Part shown: positions 8,365 to 16,415 of the stretch, piece by piece | How the letters are laid out: every line of letters begins with the position of its first letter | How positions within the stretch are numbered: position 1 is the stretch's first letter | Assembly: GCF_001426185.1 (NCBI RefSeq) | Contig: NZ_LMRP01000001.1 | Location: forward strand, 658,764-722,763 | DNA from: Rhodococcus sp. Leaf247 | Lineage (GTDB): Bacteria > Actinomycetota > Actinomycetes > Mycobacteriales > Mycobacteriaceae | Length of the DNA: 64,000 nucleotides | Direction: 5' to 3' | Made by a program: the position numbers and the translations under genes | Notes under the pieces: generated by a model | What the model was told of the DNA's origin: nothing | Database searches by the model: none | What the model saw: only the letters and a program-made list of their open reading frames with translations

Positions 8365-8385
8365 ACGACACCGTCAAGACCCCGC

Positions 8386-8391
8386 TATGAT
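8386..8391 (+). promoter_or_regulatory. Putative -10 element of the LacI gene, leaderless
   Basis: TATGAT is followed by 6 nt and then the GTG start of the regulator. No Shine-Dalgarno sequence is present, so the start supports a leaderless message beginning at the GTG. Confidence 0.55.
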
Positions 8392-8397
8392 GCGTCC

Positions 8398-9444
8398 GTG
8401 GCACCCCCGAGCTCGCCCGGACCGAATCGCGTCGACCGCCCGGCCACGATGGCCGACGTCGCTCGCGCGGCAGGCGTGTCCACGGCGTTGGTGTCCATCG
8501 TCTTCCGCGACGCACCTGGTGCGAGTGCCGCCACCCGGGCACGCATCAAGGACGTCGCGGACAGCCTCGGATACGTGCGGGATCGTCGCGCCAGCAAACT
8601 CCGTCAGGCCAGCTCACGATTGCTCGGTGTCGTCTTCGAGCTTCAGCAGCCCTTCCACGGCGATCTCGTCGAGCACGTGTACGCAGCCGCGGCCGAACGA
8701 GGTTTCGACGTCATGATCAGCGCGGTCGCACCCAGCCGGGACGAAACGTCCGCCCTGAGTTCACTGCGCCACGAGCGGTGCGAGGCAACCATTCTGATCG
8801 GCAGTCGCCTCGACGACGAGGAGTTGGAGCTGATCTCGGCGCGCACTCCCACAGTCGTCGTCGCGAGGCGTGTCGACTCACCGGGGGTGACCACGGTGCG
8901 CGCGGACGACACCGCGGGCATGATTCTGGCGGTGGATCACCTGATCGAACTCGGTCACTGCCGCATCGCCTTCGTCGACGGCGACGGCGCACCCGGCAGC
9001 GACGACCGATCGACCGGATTCCGGCGCAGTATGTCCCGGCTGGATCAGGGGCCCGCGACGATCGTGCGCGGCGGTCTCAGCGAGGACGACGGCGCGCGCG
9101 CCCTGGACTCGCTGATGTCTCGCGCCGATCCACCTACCGCCGTCATCGCGTTCAACGACCGTTGTGCCACAGGCGTATTGAGCGCACTGGTCGCACGGGG
9201 ACTCACCGTGCCGGGCGACGTCTCCGTGATCGGCTACGACGACTCGCGCGTGGCAGGACTGTCCCACGTCGCCCTGACGACCGTCTCCCAGGATGCGAGA
9301 CGGCTCGCCGGAGCAGCCGTGGACGCGGCGTTGGCACTGGCGGCGGGTGATCAGGCGTCGAACACGGTCCTCACCCCGACCCTGGTGTCCCGCTCCACCA
9401 CTGCCCCGCCGTCGCGACTGCGCAGAGACGACGCGGCCGGGTAG
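8398..9444 (+). CDS. LacI-family transcriptional regulator
   Basis: 348 aa. The LacI HTH is at about 15-65: ATMADVARAAGVSTALVS as helix-turn-helix, then a hinge region ending SSRLLGVVF. The rest is the periplasmic-binding-protein-like effector domain, ending with the family motif VIGYDDSRVAGLSHVALTTV and VSRSTT. It probably represses the divergent dehydrogenase/isomerase operon and itself through the two CTAG-type palindromes; the inducer would be a sugar or polyol of that pathway. The GTG start is chosen from the frame and the TATGAT six bases upstream. Confidence 0.92.
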   Translation: MAPPSSPGPNRVDRPATMADVARAAGVSTALVSIVFRDAPGASAATRARIKDVADSLGYVRDRRASKLRQASSRLLGVVFELQQPFHGDLVEHVYAAAAERGFDVMISAVAPSRDETSALSSLRHERCEATILIGSRLDDEELELISARTPTVVVARRVDSPGVTTVRADDTAGMILAVDHLIELGHCRIAFVDGDGAPGSDDRSTGFRRSMSRLDQGPATIVRGGLSEDDGARALDSLMSRADPPTAVIAFNDRCATGVLSALVARGLTVPGDVSVIGYDDSRVAGLSHVALTTVSQDARRLAGAAVDAALALAAGDQASNTVLTPTLVSRSTTAPPSRLRRDDAAG

Positions 9445-9468
9445 TTCAGCGGTTAGGGTCGACGATCG

Positions 9469-10848
9469 ATGGCAACGACACGGCTCGACCCCAAGGACGC
9501 AGCGTTCCACTACCAGTCCCGCCCGGGTAGTACGACCGATCACTACATCACCACGGCGCTCGACCACGGCTCCACCGGCCTGCGTACGGAGACGCTGGTG
9601 TCCGCGATCGAGGACCGGGCCGACGCGATCGCCGCACTGCGAGTGCGACTGTCGGTTCCGACGCTGAACCTCGACTACCCGTCGTGGACCGCGCGCGAGG
9701 CGCCGATGCGCGACGACATCGTGGTGCATGCGAACCGCGGTCTGTCCTGGACCGACGCGCCGAGGGCCCTCGGGGCCGTCCTCGCGACTCCGGTCGACAC
9801 ACAGCGCACGTCCTGGCGTGTCCACGTCCTGCCCGACGTTCTCGATGTGCCGTCGTCGACAGGTCCTGCCACCATCGTGGTCGTACAACTGGCTCATTGC
9901 GTGACCGACGGGTCCGGAGCGGTGGCGATCACCCGGGCGCTGCTCGGTGACGACTCCGTCGCGGACGACCTCCCGACGCCGGCGGTTCGGCAGGCCGTCT
10001 CACCACACGTCGCCGCAGCGGCCGGGCTGCTCCGCCTACCCGGTCAGATCGTCGGAGCGGCGCGTGCTGTTCGCCGAAGTATCAAATCGAGCCGCGATCT
10101 ACGCCGCGACGTCGACGCGGGCCTGATCGTCCGTCACCCCGCCCCGCGCAGCGTCACGATGTTCAACGACGACCCGGGACCCGACAGGGTCGGATACGTG
10201 CTGGTCCGGTCGCTGTCCCAGGTCACCAGAGTCTCCTCGTCCACGACGACCGGCGCGGACGCACGGGTGTCCGTGACCACCGCCTCGATCAGCGCGATTG
10301 CCCGCGCGATGGCCGCCTTTCTCCGCGAACAGGGGCACGACGTTCCCGACGACCTGGGGGCACACGTCTCCGTCGCCCTTCCCGACGACGTCGAATTCTC
10401 GGGTGTCAACAGGTTGGCCTCGGCGAACGTCGACCTGTTCCCCGCCTCCGACGACCGGTCGAGCCAGAACCTCGCCATCGCGAAACGCCTGGCCGAGGAG
10501 CGTGTGCGGGCGACGCACCAGGCGGTACTCGACTCCGTTCGAGTCGCCGACCACCTCCCCGCTGCCGTTCTGCGACAGGGCATCCGGCGTATGTCGTCGC
10601 CGCGGACGCAGGCTGCGGCACACACGGTCGTCTCGAGCGTACGGTGCGGTCCGAACGATCTGACCGTCGCGGGCACGCGGTCGCTCTTCATGACAGCGTT
10701 CGCGGGGTTGGGGCCGACCACCGGGCTCACGCATACCGTCTTCGGTCTCGGCGACACTCTCGCCATCGGGATCCTCGCCTCACCGAGATCCGTTCCGGCA
10801 CATCGCCGTTACGTCGAACTGCTGTCCGATGCCATCGACGGTGGATGA
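9469..10848 (+). CDS. WS/DGAT-like acyltransferase with altered active-site motif
   Basis: 459 aa, similar in layout to the wax ester synthase/diacylglycerol acyltransferases of actinobacteria. An N-terminal MATTRLDPKDAAFHY segment corresponds to the usual L(S)xxDxxF start. The active-site motif HHxxxDG reads AHCVTDG at 142-148: H143 and D147 are kept, the first His is Ala. The C-terminal half has VSVALPDDVEF and a motif region near VFGLGDTLAIGI. The family esterifies fatty alcohols or diacylglycerol with acyl-CoA for storage lipid. Divergence is high, so acceptor and even activity are uncertain. Its end overlaps the convergent XRE gene by 40 bp. Confidence 0.65.
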   Translation: MATTRLDPKDAAFHYQSRPGSTTDHYITTALDHGSTGLRTETLVSAIEDRADAIAALRVRLSVPTLNLDYPSWTAREAPMRDDIVVHANRGLSWTDAPRALGAVLATPVDTQRTSWRVHVLPDVLDVPSSTGPATIVVVQLAHCVTDGSGAVAITRALLGDDSVADDLPTPAVRQAVSPHVAAAAGLLRLPGQIVGAARAVRRSIKSSRDLRRDVDAGLIVRHPAPRSVTMFNDDPGPDRVGYVLVRSLSQVTRVSSSTTTGADARVSVTTASISAIARAMAAFLREQGHDVPDDLGAHVSVALPDDVEFSGVNRLASANVDLFPASDDRSSQNLAIAKRLAEERVRATHQAVLDSVRVADHLPAAVLRQGIRRMSSPRTQAAAHTVVSSVRCGPNDLTVAGTRSLFMTAFAGLGPTTGLTHTVFGLGDTLAIGILASPRSVPAHRRYVELLSDAIDGG

Positions 10849-11711
10849 TCCACGTAATCGTCCTGTGGCACCGTGACGGCGGCGAGACGTAACTTGGTCT
10901 CGTCCTCGCTGTCCGGAGCGGCCGTCATGACGACGATCTTCAGATGAGCGTCGCCGTCGGTGAGCACATCGCAGTCCACCGTGATCGGCCCCACCGACGG
11001 GTGGTGAATGACCTTGTGCGCCTCGCGATGTGCACCGACCGCACCGCGCGACCACAACTCGGCGAACTCCGGACTCTCCGTTTCCAACAGACGGATCAGA
11101 CTTCTCAGTCGCACGTCACCGGGGAATCGACCTGTCGCGAATCGTAGGTCCGACACGACCGCCGCCTTCACACCCTCCGAACCGTCCATCGTCGTGACCG
11201 GCCACCGCGACAGATGTAGAGCTGTCGGATCCTGCGAGAAGCTGTCGAGGGCGAAATTGCGTCGTGCCGGTGCGATAGCGGACGGATCCCCGATCGCCGC
11301 GGCCCAGGGCTTGTTCCACCAGATCAGACGCCAGTCCGCGGCGAACACCGCGACGGCGGCATCGCCGAGGCGGGACACCACCCGCTGCACACCCGGCGGA
11401 ATGTGATCCGACACGATGTTGTCGGCGGGCGGGATCTGTCCTGCCAGCCGGAAGAGGTGGTCCCGCTCCCCCGTCGTGAGCCGTAGCGCACGCGCCAGTG
11501 ATCCCAGGACCTGCGCCGACGGCGTCGTGGCGCGGCCTTGCTCGAGGCGGACGACGTAGTCCACCGAGATACCGGCGAGGTCCGCGAGTTCCTCACGCCG
11601 GAGGCCGGACGCGCGACGGACCCGCCCGACGGGAAGACCGACCGACGCCGGTGACAGCCGATCGCGCCAAACCCGCAGAGTGGAAGCAAGGTCGTCCTGG
11701 CGGTCGGTCAC
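10809..11711 (-). CDS. XRE-family regulator with MmyB-like ligand-binding domain
   Basis: 300 aa. An N-terminal XRE HTH at about 10-85 (GRVRRASGLRREELADLAGISVDYVVRLEQGR) is followed by the MmyB-like PAS-type domain (AVFAADWRLIWWNKPWAAAIGD...). This exact pairing is widespread in actinobacteria and usually regulates a divergent oxidoreductase gene, as here (SDR starting at 11813). The effector is thought to be a small hydrophobic molecule such as a fatty acid. The 3' end overlaps the convergent WS/DGAT-like gene by 40 bp. Confidence 0.9.
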   Translation of the reverse strand: MTDRQDDLASTLRVWRDRLSPASVGLPVGRVRRASGLRREELADLAGISVDYVVRLEQGRATTPSAQVLGSLARALRLTTGERDHLFRLAGQIPPADNIVSDHIPPGVQRVVSRLGDAAVAVFAADWRLIWWNKPWAAAIGDPSAIAPARRNFALDSFSQDPTALHLSRWPVTTMDGSEGVKAAVVSDLRFATGRFPGDVRLRSLIRLLETESPEFAELWSRGAVGAHREAHKVIHHPSVGPITVDCDVLTDGDAHLKIVVMTAAPDSEDETKLRLAAVTVPQDDYVDHPPSMASDSSST

Positions 11712-11735
11712 GGTTCCATTGTGCCGCCGTCGCGA

Positions 11736-11756
11736 TACCGGTGGGTGGTACCGGTA
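11736..11756. promoter_or_regulatory. TACCGGT repeats in the XRE/SDR divergent region
   Basis: TACCGGT occurs at 11736-11742 and again at 11749-11755, where it forms the palindrome TACCGGTA. The two copies are 13 bp apart and lie between the divergent starts, so they may be the regulator's binding sites. Short repeats like this can also be chance in GC-rich DNA. Confidence 0.35.
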
Positions 11757-11812
11757 GTCCTACCGTCACGCCGTCCCTGGATGTGCTCGTTCGGAGCACG
11801 CACGATGGCGTC

Positions 11813-12508
11813 ATGACAATCACCTTGATCACCGGAGCCAACAAAGGTCTCGGCTTCGAGACCGCACGCCGCCTCGTCGACGCCGGCCACACCGTCCTCC
11901 TCGGCGCACGTGACCGCGAACGGGGCACGGCGGCCGCGGAGTCACTCGGAGTCCGTTTCGTACAGATCGACGTCTCCGACGACGATTCGGTCGCTGCAGC
12001 AGCCGCCGACATCCTCGAGCACGAGGGTGCGCTGGATGTTCTCGTCAACAACGCCGGCATCATGGGCACGCTCGGCGACGTCGGCTCGCTGGGTGCCGCC
12101 GACGCCCGTGACGTCTACGAGGTCAACGTCTTCGGCGTGATCCGCACGACCACCGCGTTCCTTCCGCTTCTGGCTCGCTCGAACGACCCCGTCATCGTCA
12201 ACGTGAGCAGCGAGATGGGGTCGCTGTCCGCGACCCACGACCCCGACCGCGCGGAATCGCAGGTGCTCGCTCCGCTGTATGCCTCGTCGAAGGCCGCGCT
12301 GACCATGCTGACGACGCAATACGCCAAGGCCGTTCCCTCTGTTCGGATCAACGCGGTGGATCCCGGATATACCGGCACCGACCTGAACGGACACCACGGG
12401 CCCCAGACCGTGGAGGAGGGAACGGACGCGGTCGTCGCCCTCGCCACGGAAGGACCGGGAAGCCCGACCGGCAGGTTCGTCAACCGCGAAGGCCGGATCG
12501 ACTGGTGA
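11813..12508 (+). CDS. Short-chain dehydrogenase/reductase controlled by the divergent XRE gene
   Basis: 231 aa classical SDR: TGANKGLG cofactor loop at 7-14, NNAG at 79-82, catalytic Tyr156 and Lys160 (YASSK), with Ser at 132-133 in VNVSSEMG. The ATG at 11813 begins the glycine-rich strand with no extra N-terminus. Enzymes of this subgroup reduce carbonyls with NADPH and are often carbonyl-reductase-like. The only functional context is the divergent XRE/MmyB regulator, so the substrate is unknown. Confidence 0.88.
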   Translation: MTITLITGANKGLGFETARRLVDAGHTVLLGARDRERGTAAAESLGVRFVQIDVSDDDSVAAAAADILEHEGALDVLVNNAGIMGTLGDVGSLGAADARDVYEVNVFGVIRTTTAFLPLLARSNDPVIVNVSSEMGSLSATHDPDRAESQVLAPLYASSKAALTMLTTQYAKAVPSVRINAVDPGYTGTDLNGHHGPQTVEEGTDAVVALATEGPGSPTGRFVNREGRIDW

Positions 12509-12527
12509 ACCGAGGAGGGCTCGGGAT

Positions 12528-13124
12528 CTACGTGCTCGCGGGCGCCATGTGCACGCGTAGCTTCTGGATCCCGTCCCGCACCCGCGTCTTCACCGTGGCC
12601 TTCGGTACCCCGAGGCGTAGTCCGGCCTCGGTGTACGACAGACCGGAGAAGTAGATCAACTCGATCGCGACACGCTGCAACGCCGTCAACTCGACCAGTT
12701 CCCGGGCGACGGTGTCGGCATCCAGCGATGTCATGACCGACTCGAAGACCTCGTCGTGGTCACGGTGGTACTGGGCCGCGTGATAGGCGGTGTCACGCTT
12801 CGACGACGAGGTGTCCGAGCGGACTCGATCGATCGCGCGTCGTCGAGCCAGGGTGGACATCCAGGCGTGCGGCGACCCCCGATCGGCATCGAAGAGAGCC
12901 GCGGTGTCCCAGATCTGGACGTAGGTCTCCTGGACTGCTTCCTCCGAGCGCGCGTGATCGCCGAGTACCCGGACGACTGCCGCGAAAAGGAGATGATGCG
13001 TCATCAGGATGAGATCGGCGAGGGCCGCCTCGTCGCGGTGCGCGATCCGTGCCAGCAGAACGGCGTACCGCACGCGTTCGTCCACGTCGGGCACCGCTCT
13101 GGACCTCCCCGGAGCATCGGTCAC
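12528..13124 (-). CDS. ECF sigma factor, SigK-like, without adjacent anti-sigma
   Basis: 198 aa. Region 2 (LLFAAVVRVLGDHARSEEAVQETYVQIWD, then SPHAWMSTLARRRAIDRVR) and region 4 (LTALQRVAIELIYFSGLSYTEAGLRLGVPKATVKTRVRDG) are complete. The wording matches the SigK group of mycobacteria. SigK is normally held by a membrane anti-sigma factor (RskA) encoded next to it; here the neighbours are an SDR and an amidase, and no zinc-finger or single-pass anti-sigma gene is visible within the window. GTG at 13124 is the start. Control must come from elsewhere or from its own transcription. Confidence 0.88.
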   Translation of the reverse strand: MTDAPGRSRAVPDVDERVRYAVLLARIAHRDEAALADLILMTHHLLFAAVVRVLGDHARSEEAVQETYVQIWDTAALFDADRGSPHAWMSTLARRRAIDRVRSDTSSSKRDTAYHAAQYHRDHDEVFESVMTSLDADTVARELVELTALQRVAIELIYFSGLSYTEAGLRLGVPKATVKTRVRDGIQKLRVHMAPAST

Positions 13125-13201
13125 TCGATAATGTCACCACAGTTCGAGCCGTTGTTCGTACTCGATCACGAAATCGAGACCGGATGGCAACGTCGGCGCC
13201 G

Positions 13202-14680
13202 TCAGATAAAGGGCACCGTCGCGAACCACGGCCGCGCCTCCTCGAGGTCACGCGCGAGTTGCAGAAGTGTCGACTCACCGCCCGGAGCCGCCACGAACTG
13301 GACTCCGACGGGCAGACCCTCCGGCGTCCATGCCGACGGAACACTCATCGCCGGACGCCCGGTGACGTTGGCCAGCTGCGTGTAGGGCACGGCGGACAGA
13401 CTGCGCATCACGGCGTCCTGAACGACACCGAGCCGGCCGAGAACAGGACCGAGACGCAGGGCCAGCCCCGCGCGAGCCCCCAGGCGCTCGGCGAACGGAG
13501 TGTCGAACGCTCCGATCAGAGGCGCGGGCTCAGCCGTGGTGGGCGTCAGGAACAGGTCGTAGTGCTGATGGAACGTGCCCAGCGCACGGACGTGGTCGTG
13601 CCATCGCCCGATCGCCGCGTCGTAGTCCACGGCCGACGTCGCCCGGCCGATCTCTGCAAGCACCAGCGTGTCCAGCTCGAAATCCGACCGCGACGGGCGA
13701 CCCGTGCGGGTGTGGCGGGCGACCTCCGCCGCGACGTGGACGAACCACGGAGTAAGAAAATCCCGGGCCAGTTGCTCCTCGTCTGAGGCGGGCCGAGCTT
13801 CCTCGACGACGTGCCCCATGTCGGTGAGCAGGTCGCGCGTGGCGTTCACGGCCGCGACGACCTCGGGGTTCGGAGTCGAGTTCAGTGCGGACCCCGTGTG
13901 CACTCCGATACGCAGGGTTCGGCTCGTCACCGAGAGCGACTCGGCGTACGAGCTGCCGGGGGCGGCGAACTCGTAGGGCGCGCTCGGATCCGAACCGCGC
14001 ATGACGTCGAGGAAGGCCGCCGAATCTCGCACGGATCGTGTCAGCACACCCGTGACCGCCGCCCCGAACAGCGGTTCACCGGAACGGGGACCCGACGGAA
14101 CGACTCCTCGCCCGGGCTTCAGTCCGAAGAGTCCGCAGTACGCGGCCGGAATGCGGATGGACCCGCCTCCGTCGCTCGCTCCGGCGACAGGAACGATGCC
14201 GGCAGAGACCGCTGCGGCCGCACCACCGGAGGAACCGCCGGGACTGCGGTCCAGCGCCCACGGGTTGCGCGCCGGTCCGTGCAGATCGGGTTCCGTCACG
14301 CCTTTCGAGCCGAACTCCGGAACAGTGGTGCGGCCGATCACGACCACACCGGCGTCGAGCCATCGCTGCACGACCGTGTCCGTTTCCGTCGGTACCGACG
14401 ACGCGAGGGATCGCGACCCGCACGTCTCCACGATCCCGGCCTGCGCTTGGTAGAGGTCCTTGAGCAGGAAAGGAATTCCGGCCATCGGTCCCGCGAGGGT
14501 CCCGCGGGCGCGCGCCCGTGCATCGTCGAACTGACGGTTCACCAAGGCGCCGAGCGCAGGGTCGACCTCCTCGGCCCGTGCGATGGCGACGTCGACCAGC
14601 TCGGCCGACGTCACCTCGCCCGAACGGACCAGGTCTGCGAGACCGGTCGCATCGTGGCCGCGGTATTCGTCGAATCGCAT
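13202..14680 (-). CDS. Amidase signature family hydrolase
   Basis: 492 aa. All three catalytic residues of the amidase-signature triad are present: Lys74 (IPFLLKD), cis-Ser150 (SPGGSSGG) and nucleophile Ser174 (GASDGGGSIRIPA), with the expected 24-residue gap between the serines. The glycine/serine-rich block 146-160 is the amidase signature. It hydrolyses a carboxamide to acid and ammonia. The N-terminus (RGHDATGLADLVRSGEVTSAELV) is typical of the aryl/acyl amidase branch, not of GatA, and no gatB or gatC is nearby. Substrate unknown. It starts 27 bp downstream of the stop side of the acyl-CoA synthetase gene, in the same direction. Confidence 0.9.
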   Translation of the reverse strand: MRFDEYRGHDATGLADLVRSGEVTSAELVDVAIARAEEVDPALGALVNRQFDDARARARGTLAGPMAGIPFLLKDLYQAQAGIVETCGSRSLASSVPTETDTVVQRWLDAGVVVIGRTTVPEFGSKGVTEPDLHGPARNPWALDRSPGGSSGGAAAAVSAGIVPVAGASDGGGSIRIPAAYCGLFGLKPGRGVVPSGPRSGEPLFGAAVTGVLTRSVRDSAAFLDVMRGSDPSAPYEFAAPGSSYAESLSVTSRTLRIGVHTGSALNSTPNPEVVAAVNATRDLLTDMGHVVEEARPASDEEQLARDFLTPWFVHVAAEVARHTRTGRPSRSDFELDTLVLAEIGRATSAVDYDAAIGRWHDHVRALGTFHQHYDLFLTPTTAEPAPLIGAFDTPFAERLGARAGLALRLGPVLGRLGVVQDAVMRSLSAVPYTQLANVTGRPAMSVPSAWTPEGLPVGVQFVAAPGGESTLLQLARDLEEARPWFATVPFI

Positions 14681-14707
14681 GCGGTGAGCGTAGACACGGG
14701 AGGGGCG

Positions 14708-16252
14708 TCAGTTGACGGCGCGGCCGTACCCGTCCCAGTACGCCTGACGAAGCTTGAACTTCTGGAGCTTGCCGGTGGCGGTGCGGGCCAACTCTTCTCG
14801 GAACTCGACCGTCGTCGGCGCCTTGTATCCGGCCAGCCGTTCCTTGCACCAGGCGATCAGCTCCCCCTCTGTCACCGCCGAGTCGGGCGCCGGCACCACG
14901 AGAGCCTTGATCGTCTCCCCCCACTTCTCGCTGGGGACACCGATGACCGCTACTTCCGACACCGCGGGGTGCGAGAACAAGCAGTCCTCCACCTCGATGG
15001 ACGAGACGTTCTCTCCCCCGGTGATGATGACGTCCTTCTTGCGATCGGCGATGGTCAGATAGCCGTCCTCACCGATGTCGCCGCCGTCACCGGTGTGGAA
15101 CCAGCCGTCGGCCAGGGCCGCGGCGCTCTCCTCCGGCCGACCCCAGTAACCCTCCATCACCACGTTGGAGCGAGCCAGTACTTCCCCGGCGCCCTCCGCG
15201 GCGTCGTCCACCGACAGGCGGACCCCCAGTGCCGGCGCTCCCGCACGCGTCAGCTTGGCGGCCCTGTCCTCGGGATCGAGGTCGTCCCACTCCGCCCGCG
15301 TCCGGTTGAAGGTCAGCAACGGGGACGTCTCGGTGAGCCCGTAGATCTGGATGAACTCCCATCCGAGTTCGCGTTCGACTCTCGCCACGGTCTTGGTCGG
15401 AGGCGGCGCACCGGCCATGATGATGCGTACGGTGTCCCGTCCGGGGATCTCCCCCTCCCACGTCCGCGCGGCGTCGAGCACCGCCGCAGCCACGGCGGGA
15501 GCCGCGCACATCACGGTCACCCCGTGATCGCGGACTCGGCGGAGTATCTCTGCGCCGTCGATCTTGCGCAGCACGATGTGCTGCGCGCCGACACCGGTCA
15601 TCGCGAACGGTTGGCCCCACCCGTTCGCATGGAACATCGGCAAGGTGTGCAGATAGACGTCACGGTCCCCCGCGGCCGCGTGCAGCCCGAACGTCACGGC
15701 GTTGACCCAGATATTGCGATGCGTGATCTGCACACCCTTGGGCCGGGCCGTGGTCCCCGACGTGTAGTTGATGGCTGCCGTCGCGGACTCGTCGGGATCC
15801 CAGCTCACCGGAACGGCGCCCGGAGCGGCGTACAGATCCGCGTCGTCTCCGAGCACGAACTTGTGCTCGCACTCGACGTCGGCGAGTTCGTCCGCGAGCT
15901 CCGGATCGATGTAGAGCACACGCGCACCCGAGTCCTCGATGATGTACCGGACCTCGTCCGGCCGTAACCGGAAATTGATCGGCACCAGGACGCGGCCCCA
16001 CCCGCTCACGCCGTAGAAGGACGTGAGGAGTCGGCTCGAGTTGTGGCTGACGACGGCGATGCGTTCCCCGACGCCGATACCGAGCTCGTCCAGCCGGGCG
16101 GCCTGCCGGGACGCAAGGTCCGCGACCTGCGAGTACGTCAGGGAACCCTGGCTCGGTGCGGGTTGCGACGGGTCGTCGACGACGCCGATCCGATCGCCGT
16201 AGACGGTGGCTGCGCGGTCGAGGAAATCGGTGACGCTGAACGGCACGAACAT
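14708..16252 (-). CDS. Acyl-CoA synthetase (AMP-forming), FadD/medium-chain type
   Basis: 514 aa from ATG 16252; the frame runs to 16363, but the family begins FSVTDFLDRAATVYGDR, which fixes this start. ANL-family motifs: P-loop YTSGTTARPKGV, YGLTETSP, GYWGRPEES, WFHTGDGGDIGEDGY, DRKKDVIITGGENVSS and the catalytic Lys in ATGKLQKFKLR near the C-terminus. It activates a carboxylic acid as acyl-AMP and transfers it to CoA, in the cytoplasm. It resembles the 510-540-aa enzymes that accept medium-chain or branched acids. A TAATGT hexamer lies 7 nt before the ATG, so the gene may be leaderless. It diverges from the kinase gene. Confidence 0.88.
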   Translation of the reverse strand: MFVPFSVTDFLDRAATVYGDRIGVVDDPSQPAPSQGSLTYSQVADLASRQAARLDELGIGVGERIAVVSHNSSRLLTSFYGVSGWGRVLVPINFRLRPDEVRYIIEDSGARVLYIDPELADELADVECEHKFVLGDDADLYAAPGAVPVSWDPDESATAAINYTSGTTARPKGVQITHRNIWVNAVTFGLHAAAGDRDVYLHTLPMFHANGWGQPFAMTGVGAQHIVLRKIDGAEILRRVRDHGVTVMCAAPAVAAAVLDAARTWEGEIPGRDTVRIIMAGAPPPTKTVARVERELGWEFIQIYGLTETSPLLTFNRTRAEWDDLDPEDRAAKLTRAGAPALGVRLSVDDAAEGAGEVLARSNVVMEGYWGRPEESAAALADGWFHTGDGGDIGEDGYLTIADRKKDVIITGGENVSSIEVEDCLFSHPAVSEVAVIGVPSEKWGETIKALVVPAPDSAVTEGELIAWCKERLAGYKAPTTVEFREELARTATGKLQKFKLRQAYWDGYGRAVN

Positions 16253-16415
16253 TCGAAGGACATTAACAACACCGACGGTGGCTCGTCGTGGATCGGGAGC
16301 CACGCCGTCCGTTTCCGCTCGGCTCGTCGAGGGTATGAATGGTCGCGACGTTACGATCACCATTGCTGTCGGGCGCCGGAAAAGGCTCGGGATACCAAAA
16401 ATGGAGTGGGTGACG

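Noticed and set aside
13811..15967. A 718-codon open frame antisense to the amidase and acyl-CoA synthetase
   Set aside because: Crosses two convincing genes and their gap; composition is that of a shadow frame.
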